Positions 16,827 through 25,592 of a stretch of DNA of 37,746 nt are shown here, in pieces. Position 1 is the first letter of the stretch; each line of letters opens with the position of its first letter. A model generated the notes under the pieces. The model made no database searches and was not told the DNA's origin. It saw nothing but the letters and a program-made list of their open reading frames with translations. Location of the stretch: contig JACQFI010000103.1 of the NCBI GenBank assembly GCA_016200135.1, positions 1 to 37,746 of the forward strand, given 5' to 3'. Origin of the DNA: Planctomycetota bacterium. GTDB taxonomy: Bacteria; Planctomycetota; SZUA-567; H5-PLA8. The position numbers and the translations under genes were made by a program.

Positions 16827-18041
16827 CTAGAACGGCGACAACTGCCCCGCCGGCAGATGCACTTGCTTCTCCTTCAGGTGTGCGGCGATCTCGCGCTGCA
16901 GGTCTTCCACGCCGCGGGCGTCGTCTTTAAGGAAGTGTTCTACCCAGCGCCGACCGTACTGGACGTGGTTGCCCTCGTCGGACCAGTCCACGTCGGCAAA
17001 GAGCTGCGTGCGGTGGTCGCCGGCGTCCTCGTAGCGCTTCACCCGCGGCTTCTTGCGCGGCATGTAGAAGACCTCGAGCCCCAGCGTCAGGTAGCAGAGC
17101 CGGTGCAGGAAGGGCAGGTCCTGCGACTGGTCGAAGAGGGACAGATTCACCGCGCTGGGCTCGACGCCCAACTCTTTTAGCCGCAGCACCCCGAACTCCG
17201 CGTGCCGGACCTCGTCCCAGAAGTGGTGCGAGAGGTCGTGGAAGAACTCCCAGGGCGCGTCGGCGTGCCAGGCGTCGAAGAGGATCGTGGCGACGAGCGC
17301 CGCGGCGTAGAACTCGTTGAAAAAGATCTGCATCTCGGCAATGCGGCGTTCCTCGAAGGGCAACTCCATCCGCGACTGGTAGCTCTCGAGTGAGGACGGG
17401 GCGATGCGCTCGTCGAAGGCCATCTCACGGACGCGTTCGAAGCGCGAGGCGAACGGCAGCGCGCCGTCGTGCGGAACTCTTGGCTCGAGGCCGCTCACGC
17501 CGCCCGCCGCAGCGAGCAGCGCGGCAAGATGCTTGGTCCAGACGCGGGCGTTCGGGCTCTCTTTTGAACCAACGGCGCGCAGGGCCGTGAGCTGGTCTTC
17601 CAGGTCCGGGAGCAGGCGGCGCAGCAGGCGGACCTCGCCCGCGTTGGCGCTGCGGTCGGCGAGGTCCAGATGGTCGCGCGCGGCGGCGGCGAGTTCCTCC
17701 AGGAGCCAGCGCATACCGGCGACGAAGCTGTCCACATCGGGCGCATGGACCAGTTCCTCCCCCACCCGCGCGAGGGCGGGCTCGATGTTGGCCTCGCTGT
17801 GCCCGCCGCGGAGTTCCTTCAGGCGGCGGCGGATGGCGTCGGTGCGGTCGGCGTGGGACCAGAGCAGGTGGCCGAGCGCGAGCTTGGTCTCGTAGGCGGG
17901 CGCGCGCAGGAACCAGCCCGCGAGCGCCGGGATGGCGCTGCGTTCGAGGAAGGCATAGCGGCGGAGCAGATCCACCGTGGTCTTAACGTCGATGCCGTTC
18001 ATCCGGCGGGTATGGACGTAGGTATGCAGGGCCGTGGGCAT
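16827..18041 (-). CDS. Ferritin-like (DUF455-type) protein
   Basis: A 404-residue all-helical protein resembling the DUF455 branch of the ferritin-like superfamily, whose function is not established. The putative di-iron helices are at the C-terminal half: FFNEFYAAAL with its Glu, then WDEVRHAEFG (ExxH, near residue 275), then a last DEGNHVQYGRRW (ExxH-like, near 352). The N-terminal half is helical and rich in Arg/Glu/Leu, with no recognised domain. The ATG at 18041 has a strong AGGAGG six bases upstream and a good promoter 20 bp before that, so this start is firm. Divergent from the Gfo/Idh gene. Confidence 0.72.
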   Translation of the reverse strand: MPTALHTYVHTRRMNGIDVKTTVDLLRRYAFLERSAIPALAGWFLRAPAYETKLALGHLLWSHADRTDAIRRRLKELRGGHSEANIEPALARVGEELVHAPDVDSFVAGMRWLLEELAAAARDHLDLADRSANAGEVRLLRRLLPDLEDQLTALRAVGSKESPNARVWTKHLAALLAAAGGVSGLEPRVPHDGALPFASRFERVREMAFDERIAPSSLESYQSRMELPFEERRIAEMQIFFNEFYAAALVATILFDAWHADAPWEFFHDLSHHFWDEVRHAEFGVLRLKELGVEPSAVNLSLFDQSQDLPFLHRLCYLTLGLEVFYMPRKKPRVKRYEDAGDHRTQLFADVDWSDEGNHVQYGRRWVEHFLKDDARGVEDLQREIAAHLKEKQVHLPAGQLSPF

Positions 18042-18066
18042 GGGGGGCCTCCTGTAGGTTGGCGAA

Positions 18067-18095
18067 AATGTAACACGGGAACGTAAATGTATCAA
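18067..18095 (-). promoter_or_regulatory. Sigma70-like promoter for the ferritin-like gene
   Basis: On the minus strand TTGATA (18095-18090) is followed after 17 bp by TACATT (18072-18067). Transcription would begin about 20 bases before the start codon, leaving a short leader with the AGGAGG site. It sits in an AT-rich stretch that stands out from the surroundings. Confidence 0.5.
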
Positions 18096-18160
18096 TATAT
18101 ATTTTTTTGTTACATATAAGAGGCATGGGTTCGTGCCCACGTTCGCTCACTTCCCAACTT

Positions 18161-18212
18161 TACGTTTTACGCATTACGTTTTACGCTGTCGTTCGCTCTA
18201 CGCACTACGCGC
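18161..18212. repeat. Word-repeat filler, TTTTACGC/CGCTCTAC family
   Basis: Tandem-like variants of TTTTACGC, ATTACG and CGCTCTACGCACTACGC, ending 10 bases before the ribosome site of the Gfo/Idh gene. Same family as 8085-8215. Confidence 0.6.
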
Positions 18213-18231
18213 CACACACAAAGGAGATCTT

Positions 18232-19284
18232 ATGCCCCAGCTAGCCCTGCGTATCGGCGTCGTCGGCGCGGGCGGGATCGTCCGCAGCAACCACATCCCG
18301 GGCTTTCGTGCGCAGCCGGAATGCGCGGTCGTCGCGGTCTGCAACCGCTCGAAGGAGTCGGGCGAGAAGGTCGCGAAAGAGTTCAACATCCCCGATGTGG
18401 AGACCGACTGGAAGAAACTCGTCGCGCGCAAAGACCTCAACGTGATCGTCGTCGGCACCTGGCCGTACATGCATAAGGATGTCACGGTCGCGGCGCTGAA
18501 GGCCGGCAAGCACGTGCTCTGCGAGAGCCGCATGGCGCTCAACGCGGCCCACGCCCACGCGATGCTCAAGGCGGCCAAGGACGGGAAGAAGAAGCACGGC
18601 CTCGTGACCATGCTCTGCCCGCCGCCGTTGGGCTTTCGCGGCGACTATGTGATGAAGGAACTGGTCGCGAGCGGCATCCTGGGCAAACCGTATCAGCTTT
18701 ACGTCCGGCACATCGGCACGGGCGCGCTCGATTCGCACAAGCCCATCTTCTGGCGGCAACAGCTCAAGTATCAGGGCTTGAACGCGCTCACGCTGGGCAT
18801 GCTCAACGAACCCGTCGAACGCTGGTTCGGGCCCACCACCAAAGTGCTGGCCGCGAGCAAGATCTTCACGCCCAAGCGCCCGGAAGCGCCGGGGTCGAGC
18901 AAGATGGTCAAGGTCGAGCGCCCCGACGCGATCTCCGCGCTGGCGGAAATGAAGAACGGGATGCTGGCCACGTACATGTTCTCGGGCGTGACGCTGCATC
19001 CGGGGCCGAACGTCGTCGAGGCCTGGGGCTGCGCGGGAATGATCCGCTACGTGCTGGATGGCGACCGCATCTTCTGCGCCCGCTTGGGCGACAAGGAACC
19101 TGCCGAGATTCTCATCCCGCCGGAGAAGGCCCGGACGTGGCAGGTCGAAGCCGAGTTCGTCGCCGCGATCCGCGAGGGCAAGCCGGTCTCGCCGAACTTC
19201 GAGGAAGGCACGGCCTACATGGAGTTCACCGAGGCCGTCGAGCGCTCCTCCAAGAGTGGAAAGGCGGTGAAGTTACTGCTGTAG
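18232..19284 (+). CDS. Gfo/Idh/MocA-family protein lacking the usual catalytic residues
   Basis: The protein (350 residues) has the Gfo/Idh/MocA two-domain layout: an NAD(P)-binding Rossmann fold with GVVGAGGIV near residue 8, then an alpha/beta C-terminal domain. Members usually oxidise sugars or their derivatives. Here the family EKP motif after the Rossmann fold reads CESRMA, so the catalytic Lys is gone. The following LDxGxH-type block reads LTLGML, so the usual Asp and His are also replaced. It may bind cofactor or ligand without classical dehydrogenation, or use other residues. The ATG at 18232 has a textbook AAGGAGATCTT ribosome site, so the gene looks expressed and not decayed. Confidence 0.85.
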   Translation: MPQLALRIGVVGAGGIVRSNHIPGFRAQPECAVVAVCNRSKESGEKVAKEFNIPDVETDWKKLVARKDLNVIVVGTWPYMHKDVTVAALKAGKHVLCESRMALNAAHAHAMLKAAKDGKKKHGLVTMLCPPPLGFRGDYVMKELVASGILGKPYQLYVRHIGTGALDSHKPIFWRQQLKYQGLNALTLGMLNEPVERWFGPTTKVLAASKIFTPKRPEAPGSSKMVKVERPDAISALAEMKNGMLATYMFSGVTLHPGPNVVEAWGCAGMIRYVLDGDRIFCARLGDKEPAEILIPPEKARTWQVEAEFVAAIREGKPVSPNFEEGTAYMEFTEAVERSSKSGKAVKLLL

Positions 19285-19545
19285 AAGGTTACGCGCACTG
19301 TCTATACAACGCCTGCGACTTTCAAAAGTGCAACGAAGTGTACACGTAAATCTTTTCAGAATAGGCACCTAAGAAGACTCCGCACGTGCTGCACATGTCG
19401 TATCTGAGCTAATTATTTAATCGCGCGGACCTCTGCTATATTCTGTCCAATGTTGCAGTTAGATTAAGAAAAATAGCGTCCAACCCTTGCTAGGGCTTAT
19501 CGTCTAACGTTGGTAACCTTAAACTTGGAGCCCTGAGACCAAGCT
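19285..19545. promoter_or_regulatory. Leader of the giant kinase gene
   Basis: An AT-rich 261-bp gap. TGCTATATT at 19434-19442 is a possible extended -10 box without a clear -35. The box TTAGATTAAGAAAAAT at 19459-19474 matches one at 209-224 at 15 of 16 positions and would lie in the early transcript. Confidence 0.3.
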
Positions 19546-22500
19546 ATGGCCATGGCACCGAGTCCCGAGCCGTTCAAGACCATCTGTCTTGAGAAAGGCT
19601 ATCTTACGGCCGCAAAAGCGGACGAGATGGTCAAGCTCCAAGTTCATCTCGCCGAGACCCTCGACCTGCCCTCGGAGTTCCTCGACCTCTGCAAACAGAA
19701 GAGCGCGCTCACCGAACCGCAGATCGCGGAAATAAAGAAAATCGCGGCGAACGCCAATGCCAGCCGCAACAAACCCGCGGTGAAGGAACTGGCCGGCTTC
19801 GAGATCCTCGGCAAGGCCGGCGAGGGCGCGATGGGCGTGGTCTACAAGGCGCGCCAGAAGTCGCTCGACCGCATCGTGGCGCTCAAGATTCTGCCGCCGG
19901 CCTTCGCTAAGAACAAGATGTTCGTCGAACGCTTCATCCGCGAGGCCCGCGCATCGGCTGCGCTCAACCATCCCAACATTGTCCAAGGCATCGATGTCGG
20001 CGAGGCGCAAGGGTTGTACTACTTCGCCATGGAGTTCATCGACGGCGACACGGTGCATCAGCGCTTCAAGCGCGAAGGCCCGCTGCCACTGGAGGACGTG
20101 CTCGAAGTCGGCCGGCAGACCGCGCTGGCGCTTTCGCACGCCCACGCCAAGGGCATGATCCACCGCGACATCAAGCCCGACAACCTGATGCTGGCGAAGT
20201 CCAGCGCCAGCAACAAAAAGGCTTTCACCGTCAAGGTGATGGACCTTGGCCTCGCGCGCATGGTCGTCGACGACGCCTCGATGACCGAGTCCGGCAAGGC
20301 GATCGGCACGCCGCACTACATCTCGCCCGAACAGGCCCGCGGCGAAAAAGAACTCACCCCCGCCTGCGACCTGTACTCGCTGGGGTGCACAATGATTCAC
20401 ATCGCCTCGGGCAAGACACCGTACTCGGGCGAGACCTCCGCCGTGGTGATGTCCAAGCACCTCGTCGAACCGCCGCCCGATCCGAAGAAACTCAAGCCCG
20501 ACCTGCCCAACGACGTCGCCGCGGTCTTCCTCAAGCTGCTGGCCAAGGAACCGGACGAACGCTATCCCACCGCCGAGGCCCTCGCGCAGGACCTGGAACT
20601 GATCCTGCGCGGCGAGAAGCCCAAGTTCGTCTCCGTCAGCCGCTCGCACGGCAAGAGCACCGGGCCGGTGCGGCCGGTGACGGGCCGCGCAGGCGGCGTG
20701 AGCGTCACCACCGGCAAAAAGCGCCCGGTGGACTCCAAGGACGATACCGGCGACCAGAAGAAGGGCATCGCCAAGGCCAATCCGCTGGTCCTGGCCGGAG
20801 CGGGCTTGGGCGTGCTCCTGGCCGTCGTGGGCCTTGGGTTCGCGCTCGCGGGCGGCAAGGCGGAACCGAAGAAGGACCTCGCGAAAGAGAACACACAGAA
20901 CAAGCCGCAGACGCCGCCGCCGAAGGGTCCTTCGGCCGAGGAACTCGCCGCGCAGATCAAGGCCCGCCGCCAGGCGGACGAGGCCGCGAAGCAGAAGAAG
21001 CTCGAGGGGCTCCAGCAGGTCGCGCTGGACCTGGAGAAGAGCGAGCCCGAGAACATCGACAAGCTGCGCCAGGCGTGGATGGACGTGCGCACCGAAGGCA
21101 TCGACACGCCTTTCCAGAAGTCCGCCGACGAGAAGATCGACGCGCTCGACTCCAAGCGCAAGGCCGAAGCCGAGAAGGCGCTCCAGGCCGCCATCGCCGC
21201 CGAGCAGGAGAAAGCCAAGGGCGGCGATTACGACGGCGCCCTGGCCGGACTCGCCGCTGCGCAAGCGAAGTTCGCCTCCGCCGACGCCAAGAAGGCGCTC
21301 GACGAAGTCGTCAAGGCGCTCGGCGAGAAGGCCCAGGCCGACGGCGCCAAGCGCCTTAAGGACGCCGCGGACCTGCTTGCCGCGGGCAAAAGAGAGGACG
21401 CGCTGAAGGCCCTCGACGAGGCCGCCAAGTTCAAGTTCAAGCCCGTCGCGGACGAGGCGGCCAAAAAATCGAAGGAGCTCAAGGACGCGCTGGACGCCGA
21501 ACGCGCCGCTGGCGAAGTCGCCGCGACCGAACGCTTCGCGCAGGTGGTCGGGAAGCTCGCGGAGCTGGCCGCCGAACGCAAGCTCGACGACGCCCAGTCC
21601 GAGCTCACCAAGGGCCTCAACGACCGCGTCCTGGCGCCCAAGTCCGACGCGCTGCGCATCGTCGCCGAAGGCTTAAAAGGCTATGCGACGCTGAACAACC
21701 TCATTGCCAAGCGCCTGGCCGCGACGGGCGGCAAGGGCCTGACCATCTCCAGCGGCAAGAACGTCTACTACAAGCTCGAGAACGACCGCCTCACCTTCAA
21801 ACCCACGCCGGACTTCCCCTCCGAGAGCAGCCGCGGCGTGGAGTACTTCCCGGTCAAGGATCTCGTCGCCCTGGCGGGGCTAAAAGACGACGGCGCCGCC
21901 GAAGCCCTGAAGGGCGTGCCCAAGGAGGAACTCGTCGCGTTCGGCGCGCTTATGGCGCTGCTTAGCGAGCCCGCCCACGCGCGCACGCTCTTCGATCGCG
22001 CCAAGGCCGAAGGCGGCGAAGCCCTCGCCAAGCGCCTCGACGACATGGACGAGGCCCTCGAGATCATGCAGCACGGCGCGGCGGAAGGCACCGCCTCGGC
22101 GCAGTTCAATCTGCTGCGCACGCAGGTAAGCGCGCAGAAGTGGAAGGAAGCCCAGACCGCCCTGGACATGCTCAACGGCGAGAAGCTCGGCGGCACCGCC
22201 TTCATCAAGGGCCACGCCCAGGAACTCGCCGCGCTCAACATCCAGGTCGTGAACGCGTTGATCGACGTGGAAGCCGAGAGCGTGCCGCTCGAAGAACTCT
22301 TCAAGGGCAAGGTCCGCAGCCTCTCCGGCGGCGTGGTCGAGCTCCAGTACGACTTCGAGACGCCCGAGCAGCTCGAGGACTTCAAGAGCACCCTCGGACG
22401 CTGGGACCTCAAGGACGGCCGCCTGCGCTGCCAGCATCCGCCCAACGACGGCATGACCTGGTTCAAGGCCGCCTTTGCCGGCGATACCTTGGAAGTGAGC

Positions 22501-24072
22501 TTCGACGGCGAAGCGCCGCGCGGCGATCTCAACTGCCTCCTCGGTCCCGACATCCGCCAGGACACCCTGGGCGGCTACAGCTTCCGCTTCGGGCGCACAG
22601 TCAACCAGTTCTCGGAAGCGCTCACCGCGGGCGACAAGAGCCTCGCCAAGAGCAAGGCGCGCCTGAACAATGGCAATAATAAGATTACCGTTTCGCGCCG
22701 CGGCAGCGCCTTCAGCGGCCAGCTCAACGGCGCGAACGAGGCCCTCAACTTCACCGATCCCAATCCGCAATCCACCAAGCACGTCGCCTTGCAGACCTGG
22801 GAAGACGCGTACTTCGACAACCTCAAGATCACCGGACGGCTCGATCCGGAATGGCTCAAGTCCGCGCGCCGCGCGCACATGCTGGCCAAGGTCGCGGAGA
22901 AGCAGGTCGCCGAGTCCGTCAAGGCGCTCAAGAGCGTCTTCAGGGGCAAGCTCACCGATCTCGGCGGCGGCAAAGTGCGCCTCGAATACGATTTCAGCGA
23001 CCCGGCGCAGCTCGCGGACTTCGATACGGTCGTCGGCGCCAAGCCGCAGGCCGCCGAAGGCGAGCTGGCCTTCAGCGAGGGCCTAGGTGTAGCGTTCCAC
23101 AAGGGCCACTGGCGCCCGCCCTTCACGCTCAGTTTCACCGGCAAGTCGCGCACGGGCCTCGTCGCGCTGCTTGCCAACACCGGCATGGCTCAAACGCTCA
23201 ATAAGGTGTTCAAGGACGGCACGCATCTCGTGCTGGGCCTTAAAGGCAAGGCCACGCTGAACCGCCACGGCGACCCGGTGAGCGAGCACGACTTCAAGCT
23301 GCCCGACAATCGCGGCCCGGTGATCGTCGATATCGCCTTCAACGGCAAGCAGTGGATCGCCGCCGCCAACGGCGCGCCGGTCATCGACTGGACCGACGTC
23401 GCCGCCGACTCGCCCGACACGCACAACCGCTGGGGCCTGGGCAAGCTCGACGACCAGACCTACTCGAAGGTCTCCATCACCGGCACGCTCGATGCCGAAT
23501 GGCTCGCCTCCGTCACCGGTAAGCCGGTCGCGAAGCCCGCGGTCGAAGACCCCAAGACCGTCGCCAACGCGAATGCTCCGCCGGAAAAGGCCCCGCCTCC
23601 TGAAAAGGCGCCGCCCGAGAAAGGCGTACAGCAGGGCAAGCTTCCGCCGGAAGCCCCCGCCGAACCCAAGGTCGTAAAGACCTACTACGCCAAGATCCAG
23701 GGCGATCTGCTCTGGCAGGACGCACGCATCGACATCCGCGAAGGCAGCCCCGTGCGCATCACCGCCAAGGGCCAATGGGCCGACACCTCTGAGAGCCCGC
23801 CCGTCGGCCCCGACGGCGACAAGGAGAAGAAGTACGGCGGCATGGCGCTCTGGGGCCTCGTGGCCAAGTCCACCAGCGGCGGCACGTTCTTCGTCGGTTC
23901 CAAGTGGGAAGGCGCCTGGCCCGGCCGGCTCTTCCTGCAGATGAACGACGACCCCAAGCGCATCAAGTTCAGCCCCGGCGAGATGGTCCTCACCGTCGAG
24001 GTCCTCGACAAACTGCCCACCGGCGTCAAGGGCGAAGGCGAAAAAGGCGACCGCGGCCCCAAAGGCCGCTAG
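19546..24072 (+). CDS. Giant Ser/Thr protein kinase with duplicated jelly-roll-like domains and lectin-like C-terminus
   Basis: A 1508-residue membrane kinase. Residues 1-80 are helical and unrecognised. The kinase domain spans about 82-360: GEGAMG loop, K114, HRDIKPDN starting at H206, and MDLG in place of DFG (D233 kept). A membrane helix lies at 414-437. The outer part begins with a long Ala/Lys/Glu-rich helical region (to ~720). Two homologous LamG/DUF1080-like units follow at about 919-1102 and 1132-1324, each opening F(K/R)GK and closing LD(P/A)EWL. After a Pro/Lys linker (~1335-1375) a domain at ~1378-1490 resembles PA-IL/LecA galactose lectins, with GRLFLQMNDD. The last 15 residues (GEGEKGDRGPKGR) are collagen-like. 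It probably senses carbohydrate or surface ligands. The start could also be the second ATG at 19552. Confidence 0.87.
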   Translation: MAMAPSPEPFKTICLEKGYLTAAKADEMVKLQVHLAETLDLPSEFLDLCKQKSALTEPQIAEIKKIAANANASRNKPAVKELAGFEILGKAGEGAMGVVYKARQKSLDRIVALKILPPAFAKNKMFVERFIREARASAALNHPNIVQGIDVGEAQGLYYFAMEFIDGDTVHQRFKREGPLPLEDVLEVGRQTALALSHAHAKGMIHRDIKPDNLMLAKSSASNKKAFTVKVMDLGLARMVVDDASMTESGKAIGTPHYISPEQARGEKELTPACDLYSLGCTMIHIASGKTPYSGETSAVVMSKHLVEPPPDPKKLKPDLPNDVAAVFLKLLAKEPDERYPTAEALAQDLELILRGEKPKFVSVSRSHGKSTGPVRPVTGRAGGVSVTTGKKRPVDSKDDTGDQKKGIAKANPLVLAGAGLGVLLAVVGLGFALAGGKAEPKKDLAKENTQNKPQTPPPKGPSAEELAAQIKARRQADEAAKQKKLEGLQQVALDLEKSEPENIDKLRQAWMDVRTEGIDTPFQKSADEKIDALDSKRKAEAEKALQAAIAAEQEKAKGGDYDGALAGLAAAQAKFASADAKKALDEVVKALGEKAQADGAKRLKDAADLLAAGKREDALKALDEAAKFKFKPVADEAAKKSKELKDALDAERAAGEVAATERFAQVVGKLAELAAERKLDDAQSELTKGLNDRVLAPKSDALRIVAEGLKGYATLNNLIAKRLAATGGKGLTISSGKNVYYKLENDRLTFKPTPDFPSESSRGVEYFPVKDLVALAGLKDDGAAEALKGVPKEELVAFGALMALLSEPAHARTLFDRAKAEGGEALAKRLDDMDEALEIMQHGAAEGTASAQFNLLRTQVSAQKWKEAQTALDMLNGEKLGGTAFIKGHAQELAALNIQVVNALIDVEAESVPLEELFKGKVRSLSGGVVELQYDFETPEQLEDFKSTLGRWDLKDGRLRCQHPPNDGMTWFKAAFAGDTLEVSFDGEAPRGDLNCLLGPDIRQDTLGGYSFRFGRTVNQFSEALTAGDKSLAKSKARLNNGNNKITVSRRGSAFSGQLNGANEALNFTDPNPQSTKHVALQTWEDAYFDNLKITGRLDPEWLKSARRAHMLAKVAEKQVAESVKALKSVFRGKLTDLGGGKVRLEYDFSDPAQLADFDTVVGAKPQAAEGELAFSEGLGVAFHKGHWRPPFTLSFTGKSRTGLVALLANTGMAQTLNKVFKDGTHLVLGLKGKATLNRHGDPVSEHDFKLPDNRGPVIVDIAFNGKQWIAAANGAPVIDWTDVAADSPDTHNRWGLGKLDDQTYSKVSITGTLDAEWLASVTGKPVAKPAVEDPKTVANANAPPEKAPPPEKAPPEKGVQQGKLPPEAPAEPKVVKTYYAKIQGDLLWQDARIDIREGSPVRITAKGQWADTSESPPVGPDGDKEKKYGGMALWGLVAKSTSGGTFFVGSKWEGAWPGRLFLQMNDDPKRIKFSPGEMVLTVEVLDKLPTGVKGEGEKGDRGPKGR

Positions 24073-24417
24073 AAGCAGGACCAGTGGGGCGAGCGTCCCT
24101 GCCCGCCGGGGGTGAGCAAACACTAGCGAATGAACAGAGCGAAGAGCGAACTACAAACGGCATTGCAAAATGAAAAATGAAAATTGATAACCGACAAATA
24201 GCTCGCCTCCCCACCAAATTGCATTTTGCACTTTTCAATTCTCAATTTGCAATGCCGTTCGCGCCGTAGCGCAGTCTCGCTCTACGCCGACACGCTCAAC
24301 GCCGTTACGCCGTCACGAGCCGTTCACAATCCTATGACGGACCCGTATGCACGCATACCGTGCCTTATGGAGTACATATCTCCTATAGAGCAACCGCATC
24401 CCCCCGGGAGGACCCTC
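24073..24417. repeat. 345-bp gap with two filler repeats
   Basis: Holds a large inverted repeat and word repeats but no gene. AACGGCATTGCAAA (24156-24169) pairs exactly with TTTGCAATGCCGTT (24246-24259), and AT-rich words such as AAAATTGA and TTTTCAATT pair inside. This ATTTTGCA/CAATTTGC filler is a type seen in many environmental genomes. The stretch 24253-24325 is CGCTCTACGC/CGCCGTTACGCC word filler as at 8085-8215. The promoter of the PhyH gene should lie in 24325-24400; none is clear. Confidence 0.6.
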
Positions 24418-25242
24418 ATGGGCGCCGCAGCAGCCATCGAACCGACCGTCAAGATCTCTCAGGAACAGATCGACTTCTTCCACAAGAACGGCTTCCTCGC
24501 GGTGCCGAGCATCTCCACGCCCGAAGAGATCGAGCGCCTCAAGGTCATTTACGACCGGCTCTTCGAACGCAAAGCCGGCCGCGAAGAAGGCAACCAGTTC
24601 GACCTCGGCGGCAGCGACGAAGACGGCAAAGCCGCGGTGCTCCCGCAGATCCTGAATCCCAAAAAGTACGCGCCCGAGCTCGAAGAGGGGCTCTTCCGCG
24701 TCAACGCCCTCGCGCTCGCGCGCCAACTGCTCGGCGAAGCCGCCCAAGCCCACGGCGAACACGCCATCTTCAAGCCCGCGAAATTCGGCGCGGCCACGCC
24801 CTGGCACCAGGACAACGCCTACTGGAGCCCCGATCACGACCACTGCTCGCTCAGCGTCTGGATGCCGCTCCAGCCGGCCACGCTCGAAAACGGCTGCATG
24901 CAGTTCGTGCCCGGGTCTAACGAATGGGAGATCCTCCCGCACCACTGCATCAACCACGACCCGCGCGTCCACGGCCTGGAACTCGACAACCCGGAGAAGT
25001 ACACCGCGACGGCGGTCCCCTGCCCGCTCCCACCCGGCGGCGCGACCTTCCATTTCAACAAGACGCTGCATTACGCCGGCCCGAACCGCTCCGACATCCC
25101 GCGCCGCGCGTACATCCTCGGCTTCGGCCTGCCGGCCACAAAGCGCGCGAAGCCACACGACTTCTACTGGAACCGCCAGAAGCAGACCCCGCGCGATCAG
25201 CGCGCCAAGGAATTCCAGAAGAAGAAAATCTCTGCCTGCTGA
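24418..25242 (+). CDS. Phytanoyl-CoA dioxygenase (PhyH) family protein
   Basis: An Fe(II)/2-oxoglutarate-dependent oxygenase of the PhyH family, 274 residues. The metal triad is visible: H130 and D132 in WHQDNAYW and H218 in KTLHYAGPN. R229/R230 a few residues on would hold 2-oxoglutarate. The family hydroxylates varied small molecules, and the substrate here is unknown. The ATG at 24418 is preferred over the longer frame because GGGAGG lies six bases upstream and the protein starts at the usual family position. It is followed by hairpin repeats and a converging gene. Confidence 0.9.
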   Translation: MGAAAAIEPTVKISQEQIDFFHKNGFLAVPSISTPEEIERLKVIYDRLFERKAGREEGNQFDLGGSDEDGKAAVLPQILNPKKYAPELEEGLFRVNALALARQLLGEAAQAHGEHAIFKPAKFGAATPWHQDNAYWSPDHDHCSLSVWMPLQPATLENGCMQFVPGSNEWEILPHHCINHDPRVHGLELDNPEKYTATAVPCPLPPGGATFHFNKTLHYAGPNRSDIPRRAYILGFGLPATKRAKPHDFYWNRQKQTPRDQRAKEFQKKKISAC

Positions 25243-25253
25243 GCGCGCCGTTT

Positions 25254-25299
25254 GTAGCTCCGCCGCCTCGGCTGAGGTCCCATCGGCGTCCCGCCGATG
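25254..25299. repeat. Hairpin repeat, CTCCGCCG family (copy 3)
   Basis: Starts with GTAGCTCCGCCG and a slightly decayed stem (CGGCTGAG), followed by a perfect CATCGGCG/CGCCGATG hairpin at 25281-25299. It begins 12 bases after the PhyH stop codon and directly adjoins the MITE-like repeat at 25309. Confidence 0.75.
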
Positions 25300-25308
25300 G
25301 CCCTAAGG

Positions 25309-25500
25309 TTTCGATCTGGTGCCACTGGCTGCGGCTTTTGCAGCCAGTGCGGCTACTCGATTTTCACATTCAATTCGAGGGATTAAATGGGCGTGGACTG
25401 TTGTGGGCGTTGCCCGCACTGGCTGAATACAGCCTCAGCCAGTGGTACCAGTTCCACGGACGAACGGCGCGACTGAAAGCGTTAGACAGTGCCACCAGCC
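25309..25500 (+). mobile_element. MITE-like repeat, 192 bp (copy A)
   Basis: Related over its whole length to the complement of 35098-35289, with the same order of blocks and the same length. It opens TTTCGATCTGGTGCCACTGG and ends CAGTGCCACCAGCC. Two hairpins are visible: CACTGGCTGC/GCAGCCAGTG (25323-25332 and 25340-25349) and CACTGGCTGA/TCAGCCAGTG (25417-25426 and 25435-25444). It has no coding capacity. Compared with copy B it lacks the outer 41 bp, where the CTCCGCCG-family hairpin now sits. Confidence 0.75.
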
Positions 25501-25592
25501 TCCTCCAATTCCACCGAGGCGAAGTTTTGCGCTTCACGGGCTCTGAGTGATTCATAGCTGTAACAAGCCGCTTGGCCGCAACACAGAGAAGA

